The notes under the pieces were generated by a model. That model did no database searches. It saw only the letters and a program-made list of their open reading frames with translations, and was not told the origin of the DNA. A program made the position numbers and the translations under genes. Positions 35,990 to 44,334 of a stretch of DNA of 64,000 nt are shown here, piece after piece. The number at the start of each line of letters is the position of its first letter. The first letter of the stretch is position 1. The stretch comes from Streptomyces noursei (GTDB lineage: Bacteria; Actinomycetota; Actinomycetes; Streptomycetales; Streptomycetaceae): the NCBI RefSeq assembly GCF_016917755.1, contig NZ_CP070326.1, forward strand, positions 8,618,001 to 8,682,000, written 5' to 3'.

Positions 35990-36739
35990 CTAGCTCTCCG
36001 CCTTCTCCCACTCCCCCAGCGCCACCAGTTGCTCCGGCGTGACGCCCTCGGGGATCGGCACCGGCGCCGGTGTCCGCAGCGGTGGCTGCCAGCCCGCGCC
36101 CGGCTCCCAGCGGCGGACGATCCTGGCGGGCGCCCCGGCCACCACCGCGTGGTCGGGGACCTCGCCCCGGACCACCGACCCGGCCGCGACCACCACGTTC
36201 CGCCCCAGCCGCGCGCCGGGGAGGATGACCGCACCGGTGCCGATCCAGCCGCCCGACCCTATGGCGACCGGCTCGCTGCGCGGCCACTGCTTGCCGACCG
36301 GCGTCTCGGGGTCGTCGTAACTGTGGTTGGTGGTGGTGACGTAGACGCCGGGGCCGAAGAAGCAGTCGTCGCCGATGGTCAACCGGACGTCCGCGATCAC
36401 ATGGCTGCCGCGGCCCAGCACCACGCCGTTGCCCAACGTCAGGATCGGCTCCGCACCCAGATCCAGATCGGGCATCATGCCCGCGGTGAGGGTGACGTCC
36501 TGGCCGATGATGCAGTACGCGCCGAGCTCGATCCACGGGTCGCCGAAGACCGTGCCCTGCGGGAACGCCAGCCGGGTGCCGGTGCCGATCCGGCGGAAGC
36601 GGTACGGGCCCGGGCGCTCGGCCGTGACGGCCCCGGTCTCCCGCACCCAACGCGCCCCGCGGTGAACGGCGCTGGACACCGCCCGGCGCCGCCAGGCCGT
36701 CAGGGACGAGAACACGTTCTGGTTTATCGGCACCCGCAC
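35990..36739 (-). CDS. Acyltransferase, left-handed beta-helix type
   Basis: A 249-aa protein with hexapeptide repeats through residues 60-215 (LTLGNGVVLGRGSHVIADV, IGSGGWIGTGAVILPGARLG, ending HAVVAGAPARIV). The TTNHSYDDP segment carries the His expected at the active site of NodL/LacA-type acetyltransferases. GTG 36739 gives the N-terminus VRVPINQNVFSS; an upstream ATG at 36763 would add eight residues. It is probably a sugar or antibiotic-type O-acetyltransferase; the substrate is unknown. Confidence 0.85.
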   Translation of the reverse strand: MRVPINQNVFSSLTAWRRRAVSSAVHRGARWVRETGAVTAERPGPYRFRRIGTGTRLAFPQGTVFGDPWIELGAYCIIGQDVTLTAGMMPDLDLGAEPILTLGNGVVLGRGSHVIADVRLTIGDDCFFGPGVYVTTTNHSYDDPETPVGKQWPRSEPVAIGSGGWIGTGAVILPGARLGRNVVVAAGSVVRGEVPDHAVVAGAPARIVRRWEPGAGWQPPLRTPAPVPIPEGVTPEQLVALGEWEKAES

Positions 36740-36874
36740 ACCGTACTCAGCGCGCCCGGCCACCGACCGCGCGCCGGGCTGTGATCTTCACCCCACCCGC
36801 CGCCCCGTCCACCCGGCGGCCGGTTCGTCTACGGTGCTGGTGGCGCGGCACTCAACCGGCGAGGAGAAGCGCAG

Positions 36875-37441
36875 ATGGCGGAACGAGCAGTGATCGCGGC
36901 AGTGGGCGGCGAGGCGCCGAGCATCGACCCCGGGGCGTACACCGCGCCCACGTCCGTCGTCGTCGGCGACGTCACCCTGGCCGCGGGGGCCAGCGTCTGG
37001 TACCACGCGGTGCTGCGCGCCGACTGCGGCCCCATCGTCCTGGGCGCCGACAGCAACATCCAGGACAACTGCACGGTGCACGTGGACCCGGGCTTCCCGG
37101 TGACCGTCGGCGAGCGGGTCTCGGTCGGCCACAACGCCGTGCTGCACGGCTGCACCGTCGAGGACGACGTGCTGGTGGGCATGGGTGCCACGGTGCTGAA
37201 CGGGGCACACATCGGCGCGGGTTCGCTGATCGCGGCCCAGGCGCTGGTCCCGCAGGGGATGCGGGTGCCGCCGGGCTCGCTGGTCGCCGGCGTGCCGGCC
37301 AAGGTCAAGCGCGAACTGACCGCGGAGGAGCGGGAGTCCATCAAGCTCAACGCCGCGATGTACCTGGAGCTGACCGCCCGCCACCGCGCGGCGGTCCCGG
37401 TCGCCGCGGACGGTGCCGATGCCGGGGAGTCGACGGCCTGA
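36875..37441 (+). CDS. Gamma-class carbonic anhydrase-like protein
   Basis: A 188-aa left-handed beta-helix protein. It has the family patterns VWYHAVLRADCGPIVLG, SNIQDNCTVH, SVGHNAVLHGCTVEDD and VAGVPAKVKREL. The three zinc-ligand histidines are in place (TVH in the first, GHNAVLH in the second). These proteins range from real carbonic anhydrases to inactive homologues. It is divergent from the acyltransferase, another beta-helix protein. Confidence 0.9.
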   Translation: MAERAVIAAVGGEAPSIDPGAYTAPTSVVVGDVTLAAGASVWYHAVLRADCGPIVLGADSNIQDNCTVHVDPGFPVTVGERVSVGHNAVLHGCTVEDDVLVGMGATVLNGAHIGAGSLIAAQALVPQGMRVPPGSLVAGVPAKVKRELTAEERESIKLNAAMYLELTARHRAAVPVAADGADAGESTA

Positions 37442-37512
37442 CGGGCCCGGATGCGCGAGGTGCGGCCCGGTCGGGGCCGCACCGACGGGTCCGCCTCCCC
37501 GTTTCGCGGGGT

Positions 37513-38277
37513 TCAGCCCCGCCGGGCCTGCTGGCCGAGGCTCAGCGCGGAGGAGAGCAGCTCCGCGTCGAAGAGCGTGGCGTCCGCGAGGCGGTTGGCG
37601 TTCCCGTAGGCGTTCATCATGACCTTGGCGGTGCGCAGCGCCGTGGGCGACCGGCGGACCAGCGGCCTGGTCCAGCGGGCGACGGCCGCGTCCAGCTCGT
37701 CCTCGGGGACGACGGTGTGCAGGATGGAGAGTTCCCGGGCGGTCGCGGCGTCGAAGTTGCTCGCGGTGAGGATCAGTTCGCGGACCCTGGCGGCACCCAC
37801 CTCGTTCAGCAGCCGCGGCATGATGCCGCCCCAGGCCGGCGGTACTCCGAGGCCGAGTTCCGGCAGTCGGAAGCGGCAGGTGTCGGCGCCCGCCCGCAGG
37901 TCGCAGAAGATCGCCAGGCCCACGCCGGCTCCGACCACTGCGCCGTGGAGGCGGGCGATGGTCACCACGTCGGTGGTCGCCAGCGCGTCGCACACCCGGC
38001 GGGCCTTGTTGCCGAGCGCGCGCAGCGCCAGACCGCCCCTGTCCTCCGCGAGCAGTTCCGGGAACTCGCTGCGGTCGCCGCCCAGGCAGAAGTCGTCGCC
38101 CTCACCGGAGAGGATCAGCACCCGTATGCCGGTCTCGTCGTCCAACGCGCCGAGCACGGTGAGGAGTTCGTCGAGGATGAGCCCGGAGACGGCGTTGCCG
38201 GTCTCGGGGCTGTTGAGTCTGACCCGGAGCACGGGTCCCTCATGCGTCACGAGGAGGGTCTTGAAGTCGTGCATCAT
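37513..38277 (-). CDS. Enoyl-CoA hydratase/isomerase-family protein
   Basis: A 254-aa crotonase-fold protein. Oxyanion-hole segments EGDDFCLGGDRSEF and HGAVVGAGVGLAIFCDLRAG are present, followed by FRLPELGLGVPPAWGGI. Neither glutamate of true hydratases is clearly placed, so isomerase or another crotonase activity is possible. The start is the first of two ATGs after AAGGAA. It is the last gene of the conservon operon, 49 bp after a P450, which suggests it acts on an acyl-CoA or the P450 product. Confidence 0.88.
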   Translation of the reverse strand: MMHDFKTLLVTHEGPVLRVRLNSPETGNAVSGLILDELLTVLGALDDETGIRVLILSGEGDDFCLGGDRSEFPELLAEDRGGLALRALGNKARRVCDALATTDVVTIARLHGAVVGAGVGLAIFCDLRAGADTCRFRLPELGLGVPPAWGGIMPRLLNEVGAARVRELILTASNFDAATARELSILHTVVPEDELDAAVARWTRPLVRRSPTALRTAKVMMNAYGNANRLADATLFDAELLSSALSLGQQARRG

Positions 38278-38326
38278 GGTTGTTCCTTGTTCGTTGAGCC
38301 ACGCTGCCTGCGGGGGATGCCCTCGA

Positions 38327-39586
38327 TCAGGCACGGACGACCGGGAGTTCCATCAGTCGGCGGAAGGCCACCCGCGGCGCCCAGGTGGGGGTGCCGGCGA
38401 CCTGCAGCCCCTGGCCGGGCAGGCCCCGCAGCAGCGAAGACAGGACGCAATCGGCCTCCATACGGGCCAGTGCGTTGCCGAGGCAGTAGTGGATGCCACC
38501 GCCGAAGCTCAAGTGCGGCGCCTTGCGCCGGATGTCGAAGACCTCGGGAGCGGCGTACTGCTCCGGGTCGTGGTGTGCGGCTCCCACCATGAGTTGCACC
38601 ATCTCGCCCTGGCGGACGGGTACTCCGGCGAGCTCGGTGTCCTCGGGGGCGATCCGGCTGATCATGTGGATCGGGGCGTCGTAGCGCAGCGTCTCGTCGA
38701 TCGCGCCCGGTATGTGCTCGGGGTTGATGCGCAGCCAGTCCAGCTGCCGAGGGTGCTCCAGGAGGAGCCACGCCAGGCTCGTCAGCAGGTGCGAGGTGGT
38801 CTCCAGCGCCGCCAGGACCATGAAGAGCGCCAGGGCGTAGACGGCCTCGTCGGCGGCGTCCTGGTCGGCCTCGAACTCGTCCCACATCCGGATCCAGGAC
38901 GACACCGGATCGTCTCCCGCGGATTTTCGACGTTCTCGTATCAGACCGGTGAAGTACTCACGCAAACTCCGGGTGGCCGAATCGGAAATGGCGAGCTGAC
39001 TCGGCGAGGGGAAGAGTTCCTGAGTGTGCACCTGGTCGTGCGTGAGCGTACGGAGCAGCGGGAAATCCGCGGAAGGCAGCCCCAGCCATTCACCGACAGT
39101 GATAATCGGCAGTTCGTCGCCGACCATCGCGCAGAAATCGGCGGTGCCGCCGTGGAGTTCCTCGAAGAAATTGTCGAGCAGCCGGTCCGCGTTCTTTTTG
39201 ACCGACTTCTGCATGCGCTGCAGCGAGGTGCGGTCGAAAACATTTCCCAACGGCCGCCGCATCCGCGTGTGATGCGGCGGGTTGAGCATCGGCATCGTGG
39301 CACCCATCTGCCGCGAAGCAGGCGCGTGCCACCGCGCCGCATCGACCTGAGCGGCCCGCCAGCCGCTGTCCGGGACGCGCCAGTCCCGGCTCCGCAACAC
39401 CTGGTGGCAGAGCCGGTACGAGGTCGCCACGTGCCCGCCCCACGGCGCCGGAACCATTTCTCCCATGGCCCGGAGTTGCGTGTAGAACGGCAACGGATTC
39501 GCTTGCCCTCGCGCCGAACGCAGTCGAGAGAAAAGCGCAACCACACTGCGTCGGTCGACGGAGGTGGTAGCCAGGGCGGGCTCCAC
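38327..39586 (-). CDS. Cytochrome P450 (complete motif set)
   Basis: A 419-aa soluble bacterial P450 from GTG 39586, which follows AAGGGAG; an ATG at 39634 would add 16 residues. The I-helix has LAALETTSH (acid-Thr pair), the K-helix has ETLR (ExxR), and the heme loop is FGGGIHYCLGNALARME with the axial cysteine. All canonical residues are therefore present, in contrast to the P450 before it (54-103 bp gap depending on start). Electron partners are not encoded nearby. The substrate is unknown; pairing with a crotonase suggests an acyl or terpenoid-like substrate. Confidence 0.93.
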   Translation of the reverse strand: MEPALATTSVDRRSVVALFSRLRSARGQANPLPFYTQLRAMGEMVPAPWGGHVATSYRLCHQVLRSRDWRVPDSGWRAAQVDAARWHAPASRQMGATMPMLNPPHHTRMRRPLGNVFDRTSLQRMQKSVKKNADRLLDNFFEELHGGTADFCAMVGDELPIITVGEWLGLPSADFPLLRTLTHDQVHTQELFPSPSQLAISDSATRSLREYFTGLIRERRKSAGDDPVSSWIRMWDEFEADQDAADEAVYALALFMVLAALETTSHLLTSLAWLLLEHPRQLDWLRINPEHIPGAIDETLRYDAPIHMISRIAPEDTELAGVPVRQGEMVQLMVGAAHHDPEQYAAPEVFDIRRKAPHLSFGGGIHYCLGNALARMEADCVLSSLLRGLPGQGLQVAGTPTWAPRVAFRRLMELPVVRA

Positions 39587-39688
39587 GGGCGACTCCCTTT
39601 CCAGAAGATCACACAGTAATCGCCAGCGCTGCATACCCCTCCGCGTGAACGTTTATGCGAGGATTGAACATCTACGCTGTCACAAAGC

Positions 39689-41053
39689 TCACACCTTCCA
39701 CCAGTTCAGGAATCCACTCCACCAACCGTTCTTCCTGCGCTTGCCCTGCTCCTGGGCGGAACCGTCGGGCTGCGCGGCCTGCTGTGCGGGGTGGGCCGCG
39801 GAGGAACGCCGGTCCGCCCGTATCGGGGTGAACCGGGCCGGCAGTGCATTGAGCGCGCGGTGGAACGGACCCGGCCGCCAGGTCAGCGTCTCCTGCGGAA
39901 CCCCCAGCTCGATGTCGGGCAGGGTGTTCAGCAGCTTCTCGATCGCCCGGATGGAGATCAGCAGCGCGGGATCCTTGGCCGGGCAGGCGTGCGGCCCGGC
40001 ACCCCACGCGAGGTGGGCCCGCTTGCTGAAGGTCTGCCGACTGGCCGACAGGGTCGGGTCGGCGTTGGCCGCCGCGAAGCTGATGAGCACCGGCGACCCG
40101 GCCGACAGCCTGCTCCCGGAGACCTCCACGTCGCGGGTCGGGTAGTGCGCGGCGTAGTTGGCGATGGGCGGGCTGTTCCAGAGCACCTCGTTGATGGCGT
40201 CCTCGACCAGCACGCCCCCACCGTGCTGACCGTCGGCGAACTGCTCCTCGGACAGCAGCTGCAGCAGCGAACTGCCGATGATGTTCTGCACCGGCTCGGT
40301 GCCCGCCCCGATGAGCAGCGCCAGCTGATGGACCATCTCCTCGTCCGTCAGCTTGGCAGGGTGCTGCATCATCCAGGACGTCATGTCCTCGTCCGGCAGC
40401 GCCCGCTTCAGCGCGACCAGCTCGAACAGCGCCCCGGCCATCTCCTCGTTGGCCCGCTCCACGTCGATGCCGTCGAACAGGCTGGAGATCGCGACGATCA
40501 GCCGGTCGCCGAGCTCCGCGGGGCAACCGAACAGGTCGTTGAAGACCAGCAGCGGCACGACCTGCGCGAAGTCGCCGATGAGATCGGCCTTGCCGCGGAT
40601 GCTGAACTGGTCGACGAGGTAGGCCGCGACCCGGTCGACGTGCCGGGCGACCCGGTGCATATCGACCTTGGCGAGGCTGTCCGTGACCACCTGACGCAGC
40701 CGCAGATGAGTGGCCCCGTCCGAGAACATGCTGTTCGGCCGGTACATCATCATCGGCAGCACAGGGCTGTCCAGGGGCACCCGGCCCTCGTTGAGCGCGC
40801 GCCAGCGGCGCGGGTCACGGGCGAAGGTGTCCGGGTTCTGCAGGATCTGCAGCGCGGTGGCGTAGTCCGTGACGAGTTCCGCCTCGACGCCGGGGGCCAG
40901 TTCGACCGGGGCGGTCGCACCGTACTGTCGCAGCCGTGTGTAGACCGCGTGCGGGGCGGCGGCGAATTCCGGGCCGTGCAGGGACGTGCTCATGCCATCT
41001 GCATGCGCCGGGCAACCTGGCGGTGGAGTCTGGAATTCCGGTTGAGATTGCAT
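39689..41053 (-). CDS. Cytochrome P450 lacking ExxR, CYP157-like
   Basis: A 454-aa P450 starting 10 bp after cvnD (ATG 41053 after GGAG). The heme loop is WGAGPHACPAKDP. The I-helix reads GAGTEP, so the usual Thr after the acid is Pro. The K-helix reads EVLW where ExxR is normal, so the Arg is Trp. Loss of ExxR is established for the CYP157 family, whose genes are found in Streptomyces conservons. The last 40 residues are a linker ending in a basic, Trp-rich tail (GKRRKNGWWSGFLNWWKV), unusual for a bacterial P450 and possibly membrane-binding. Confidence 0.9.
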   Translation of the reverse strand: MQSQPEFQTPPPGCPAHADGMSTSLHGPEFAAAPHAVYTRLRQYGATAPVELAPGVEAELVTDYATALQILQNPDTFARDPRRWRALNEGRVPLDSPVLPMMMYRPNSMFSDGATHLRLRQVVTDSLAKVDMHRVARHVDRVAAYLVDQFSIRGKADLIGDFAQVVPLLVFNDLFGCPAELGDRLIVAISSLFDGIDVERANEEMAGALFELVALKRALPDEDMTSWMMQHPAKLTDEEMVHQLALLIGAGTEPVQNIIGSSLLQLLSEEQFADGQHGGGVLVEDAINEVLWNSPPIANYAAHYPTRDVEVSGSRLSAGSPVLISFAAANADPTLSASRQTFSKRAHLAWGAGPHACPAKDPALLISIRAIEKLLNTLPDIELGVPQETLTWRPGPFHRALNALPARFTPIRADRRSSAAHPAQQAAQPDGSAQEQGKRRKNGWWSGFLNWWKV

Positions 41054-41063
41054 CAATGCACTC

Positions 41064-41654
41064 CTAGTTGAGGCGGGACTGGAGATAGCGGACCAGCGTG
41101 ATCAGAGAATCTGCCGACGATTTCTGGTCACGCGCATCGCAATGGACGACCGGCGTCTCCGGGAGCAGATCGAGCGCCTCCCGGATCTCGTCGAACGAAT
41201 GCTCCGGAGTCCCGTCGAAACGGTTCACCGCGATCGCGTACGGGATGCCGTAGTGTTCCACCAGGTCCATGACAGGGAAGGACTCCTCAAGTCGCTGCGG
41301 GTCGACCAGGATCAGCGCCCCGAGGGCCCCGCGCGTCATGTCCTCCCATACCTGAACGAAACGCTGCTGACCGGGAGTTCCGAACAGGTACAGGACCAGT
41401 CGTTCGCTCAGCGTCAGCCGGCCGAAGTCCATCGCGACGGTCGTCGTGGTCTTCTCCGGCACCGCCCTCAGGTCGTCGATGCCCGCGCTGGCCTGCGTCA
41501 TGACCTCTTCGGTGCGCAGCGGCGGGATCTCCGACAGGGTTCCGATGAACGTGGTCTTACCCACCGCGAAGTGCCCGACGACGAGGATCTTCGCCGCGGT
41601 CTGCACCGAGTTCCGCAGGTACACCCCGTCATCCAAAGCGAGCCTGGAGCCCAT
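41064..41654 (-). CDS. cvnD: Conservon GTPase CvnD
   Basis: A 196-aa small GTPase of the MglA/Rab-like prokaryotic group. The P-loop is VVGHFAVGKTTF (about residues 25-36). The switch region has TTTTVAMDFGR, the G3 motif is LFGTPGQQRF, and the G4-like motif is AVNRFDG. In conservons CvnD works with a roadblock protein (CvnB) and a sensor-kinase-like protein (CvnA) at the membrane, in a module likened to eukaryotic G-protein signalling. Its start overlaps cvnC by 26 bp. Confidence 0.95.
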   Translation of the reverse strand: MGSRLALDDGVYLRNSVQTAAKILVVGHFAVGKTTFIGTLSEIPPLRTEEVMTQASAGIDDLRAVPEKTTTTVAMDFGRLTLSERLVLYLFGTPGQQRFVQVWEDMTRGALGALILVDPQRLEESFPVMDLVEHYGIPYAIAVNRFDGTPEHSFDEIREALDLLPETPVVHCDARDQKSSADSLITLVRYLQSRLN

Positions 41655-42009
41655 TCAGCACCTCCTCCAGGATTTGCCGTTCGACAAGCTGAGCGCTGGG
41701 GATGGGCGCGCGCACATAGAGATGGCCCTCCTCCGTGAGATCGGACACCAGAATTTTGACGACGCCCACCGGCAGCCCGGCGTGCCCGGCTATCTCGGCG
41801 ATCGACAGAAAACCCCCGGCGCACAGCTCCAACAGGCTCTGCTTCTCCGGGTCGAGCGGCTTGGTCCGGGGTGGTTCCTGAGCGACGGTGACCAGTGTCA
41901 GCAGCGAGAAGGCGCTGTCGTCGACAAGGTCCCGGCCGTTGGTGATGACGTACGGCCGTACTAATTCCGCTGCCTCGTGTACCAGCTCCGGCTCGTCATC
42001 GGTCGTCAT
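41629..42009 (-). CDS. cvnC: Conservon DUF742 protein CvnC
   Basis: A 126-aa DUF742 protein with a winged-helix-like core: LVRPYVITNGR, then SLLTLV, CAGGFLSIAEIAGHAGLPVG and KILVSDLTEEGHL. It overlaps cvnB by four bases and cvnD by 26. The role in the module is not well defined; the fold suggests protein or DNA binding. Confidence 0.94.
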   Translation of the reverse strand: MTTDDEPELVHEAAELVRPYVITNGRDLVDDSAFSLLTLVTVAQEPPRTKPLDPEKQSLLELCAGGFLSIAEIAGHAGLPVGVVKILVSDLTEEGHLYVRAPIPSAQLVERQILEEVLNGLQARFG

Positions 42010-42419
42010 GGTTGGATATCGGCCCTCTCACGCGGAGGACTGGTCAGTGCCTTGCCGAGCTGGCCGACCAGTTGCTGCATCCGGAACGAGATCTCCCCCA
42101 TGTCGACGTCGGGCGACGCCGACACCGCGAGATAGGCACCCTCGCCGGCCGAGATGAGGAAGACCCAGCCGTGGTCGAATTCCACCAGCGTCTGCCGCCA
42201 CTGCGGGCGTACCCCGGGACCGGTGCTGTTGCAGAAATCAGCGACCGTTCGGCTCAGCGACTGCATACCACTCATCGCGGCGGCCACGGTATCGGCGTGG
42301 TCCCGGCCGACCTCCTTCGAACGGGCCATCAGCAGGCCGTCGGCGGAGACGAGGATCGCATGCTGTGCTTCAGGCAATTCCAGCGCACTGTCAAGCATCC
42401 ACGACAGATCGTAGTTCAC
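42006..42419 (-). CDS. cvnB: Conservon roadblock/LC7 protein CvnB
   Basis: A 137-aa roadblock/LC7 domain protein (LPEAQHAILVSADGLLMARS, DTVAAAMSGMQSLSRTVADF). In the MglB/MglA paradigm such proteins act as GTPase-activating partners, so CvnB probably acts on CvnD. It overlaps cvnA and cvnC by four bases each, giving strict translational coupling. Confidence 0.95.
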   Translation of the reverse strand: MNYDLSWMLDSALELPEAQHAILVSADGLLMARSKEVGRDHADTVAAAMSGMQSLSRTVADFCNSTGPGVRPQWRQTLVEFDHGWVFLISAGEGAYLAVSASPDVDMGEISFRMQQLVGQLGKALTSPPRERADIQP

Positions 42420-43630
42420 GGAACCTCATGCCCTTCACTGCTTGCTTGGGTGGAACGACGGCCCGATTGCGTACCGCGCTGGAACGCGCCCATGGCGGAC
42501 GCGGTCCGGGCGCTGTCGCGAGCCGGAGTGGGGGTGCTCTCGGCCGCCGGCGGCACGATCGAAATAGCGCCACGGCGGCGGCGCTTCGGCAGTCCGCCGG
42601 CGGTCGTCTCGGACGCCGCCGGAGCGTCCGCTCCGGAGTCGCCGAAGCTCGGCGGCGGTGCCGTCGCGCGGTGCCGCCCCGGGAGCGGGGCGCCCTGCTG
42701 ACCAGGAGGATTCTCGGGCGGCAACGGGGTGGACGCGGCAGCCACGGCAGGAGCCTCCTCGGGTTCGTGCAGGGACGTGAGCAACTCGTCGGGGAGCAGG
42801 ACGACCGCGCGCACACCGCCGTACGGCGAGGTGGAGTCGACCGAGACCGTGAAGCCGTAGCGGGCGGCGAGCACACCGATGACCGTGAAACCGAACTGCG
42901 GCGGGTTGCCGAGACTGGAAACGCTGGCCGCATTGCCGCCGGAAAGCAGCTGGCCGGCCCGAGCCTTTTCCTCCTCGTTCATGCCGACACCGGCGTCGTC
43001 GACGACGATGCACACGCCCTTGGGTACCGGGCGGATGTTGATTTCGATCACCGTTTCCGGCGCGGAATAGCTGGTGGCGTTGTCCAGCAATTCCGCGAGG
43101 ACCAGCGCCACCGGTTCGACGGCGCGGCTCACGATGGCGAAATTGCTCTGCGAGCGGATCTCGACGCGAGTGAAGTGACGAATGCGTCCCTTTGCACTGC
43201 GGACTACGTCGTAGAGCGAAGCGTCATTACGGCGCCGACCGAGCCATCCATCACAGAGCACGGCGATCGACTGAGCGCGCCGCGCGAACTGCGAGTTCAT
43301 GTGGTCGATATCGAGCAGATCCTGGAGAATCCTATGCTCGCCGTATGTCTCCTGAAGTTTGGAGATCGTCAGCTGCTGCTCGCTCGCCAGACCCTGGAGG
43401 GTCCGCATGGCGGCCTTCAGAGTGTTCTTGGTGGCCTCTTCGGCGCGATCCTTGGCCTCCTCCACGGCCTCCGCATAGTGCTCTTCCAGTTGGGCGTAGT
43501 GCTGCTTCAGTTCAAGCTTTTCTTTTCTAAGCTCCGATATCTTTTTTCGGCCACGAATAATCGCGGTAGCGGCGACAGGGGTACCAGCGACCAATGCCCA
43601 AAGCGCTGGGTCCTGGAGATATTGCGTCAT
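42416..43630 (-). CDS. cvnA: Conservon sensor-kinase-like protein CvnA
   Basis: A 404-aa protein. A short N-terminal hydrophobic segment (ALWALVAGTPVAATAII) anchors it. A charged coiled coil (about 25-80) and a helical dimerisation-like region lead to a HATPase_c domain (about 165-270) with ELLDNATSYS (N box), VDDAGVGMNEEE (G1) and GFTVIGVLAARYG (G2). There is no clear phosphoacceptor His box. The tail (280-404) is Pro/Ala/Ser-rich and disordered. The start at 43630 follows GAAGAGAG. It is the first gene of the seven-gene operon. Confidence 0.94.
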   Translation of the reverse strand: MTQYLQDPALWALVAGTPVAATAIIRGRKKISELRKEKLELKQHYAQLEEHYAEAVEEAKDRAEEATKNTLKAAMRTLQGLASEQQLTISKLQETYGEHRILQDLLDIDHMNSQFARRAQSIAVLCDGWLGRRRNDASLYDVVRSAKGRIRHFTRVEIRSQSNFAIVSRAVEPVALVLAELLDNATSYSAPETVIEINIRPVPKGVCIVVDDAGVGMNEEEKARAGQLLSGGNAASVSSLGNPPQFGFTVIGVLAARYGFTVSVDSTSPYGGVRAVVLLPDELLTSLHEPEEAPAVAAASTPLPPENPPGQQGAPLPGRHRATAPPPSFGDSGADAPAASETTAGGLPKRRRRGAISIVPPAAESTPTPARDSARTASAMGAFQRGTQSGRRSTQASSEGHEVP

Positions 43631-44334
43631 AGGTCTCTCTTCGGATGACGAAGCCACCAGGTGCCGTGTGCCCGGCTGCCGTGTGGATATTCAAACGCGG
43701 CCCCAGACACTCGACGAACGGCCGCGCACAGTCGCCTGCCAGAAAGCCTCTGAAGGCCCGGATAATGGCATAGCTCTCCCCGGGGTGGCGTTTTTCTCAG
43801 GCTGATACGCGGAATTCACTTTTGCCATAGCAGGTGACTACCCGGTTGGCAAGTGCGATGATCTTAGCATCACGCCATCGACGGTAGTCCAACAGCGATC
43901 CGTAACCTTCTGACACCTGACGGAGATTCAACAAAGGTTCCCTTTGGGGCCATTGGCTCCCGGCGCCGCTCCCGAGCGCAACCGGTTGGGTCGCTTCCTG
44001 ACGACCCGCTAGCACTTCGCCACCGCCCGGCAACGAACGCAACACACCACGAAACCGCAGGCCGGATCGCTGATTCAGAACACCGTGCACGCAGGCGATC
44101 TTGTCGCCGCGCCCGCACCCCGCACCGTCACCCGCGGGCCGGCGTCCCGCGAGGAGCGGCGCGCAGCGGCCCCTCCGCGCGCAGGCCGCGGCCGCCGTCA
44201 ACACACCGCGTCCCGCACGGCGTCAACGGCGGCGTCAAACGGCCCGAGGCCGACCGGCGCGTCCTCGGACCTCGGCACCACCCCGGTCGCGCCGCCCACC
44301 AACGGGCCCGCCGCGCACCGCGGCCGACGGACCG
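43631..44334. other. Long gene-poor region upstream of the conservon
   Basis: About 700 bp between cvnA and the esterase. Positions 43790-43960 are clearly more AT-rich than the surroundings and probably hold the cvn promoter. A minus-strand open frame at 43797-44204 has poor codon bias and no recognisable domain, so I do not call it. No palindrome stood out. Confidence 0.5.

Noticed and set aside
43797..44204. Minus-strand open frame of 135 codons upstream of cvnA
   Set aside because: Its downstream half is AT-rich with codon use unlike coding DNA here, there is no ribosome-binding site or domain, and the location suits a promoter region.
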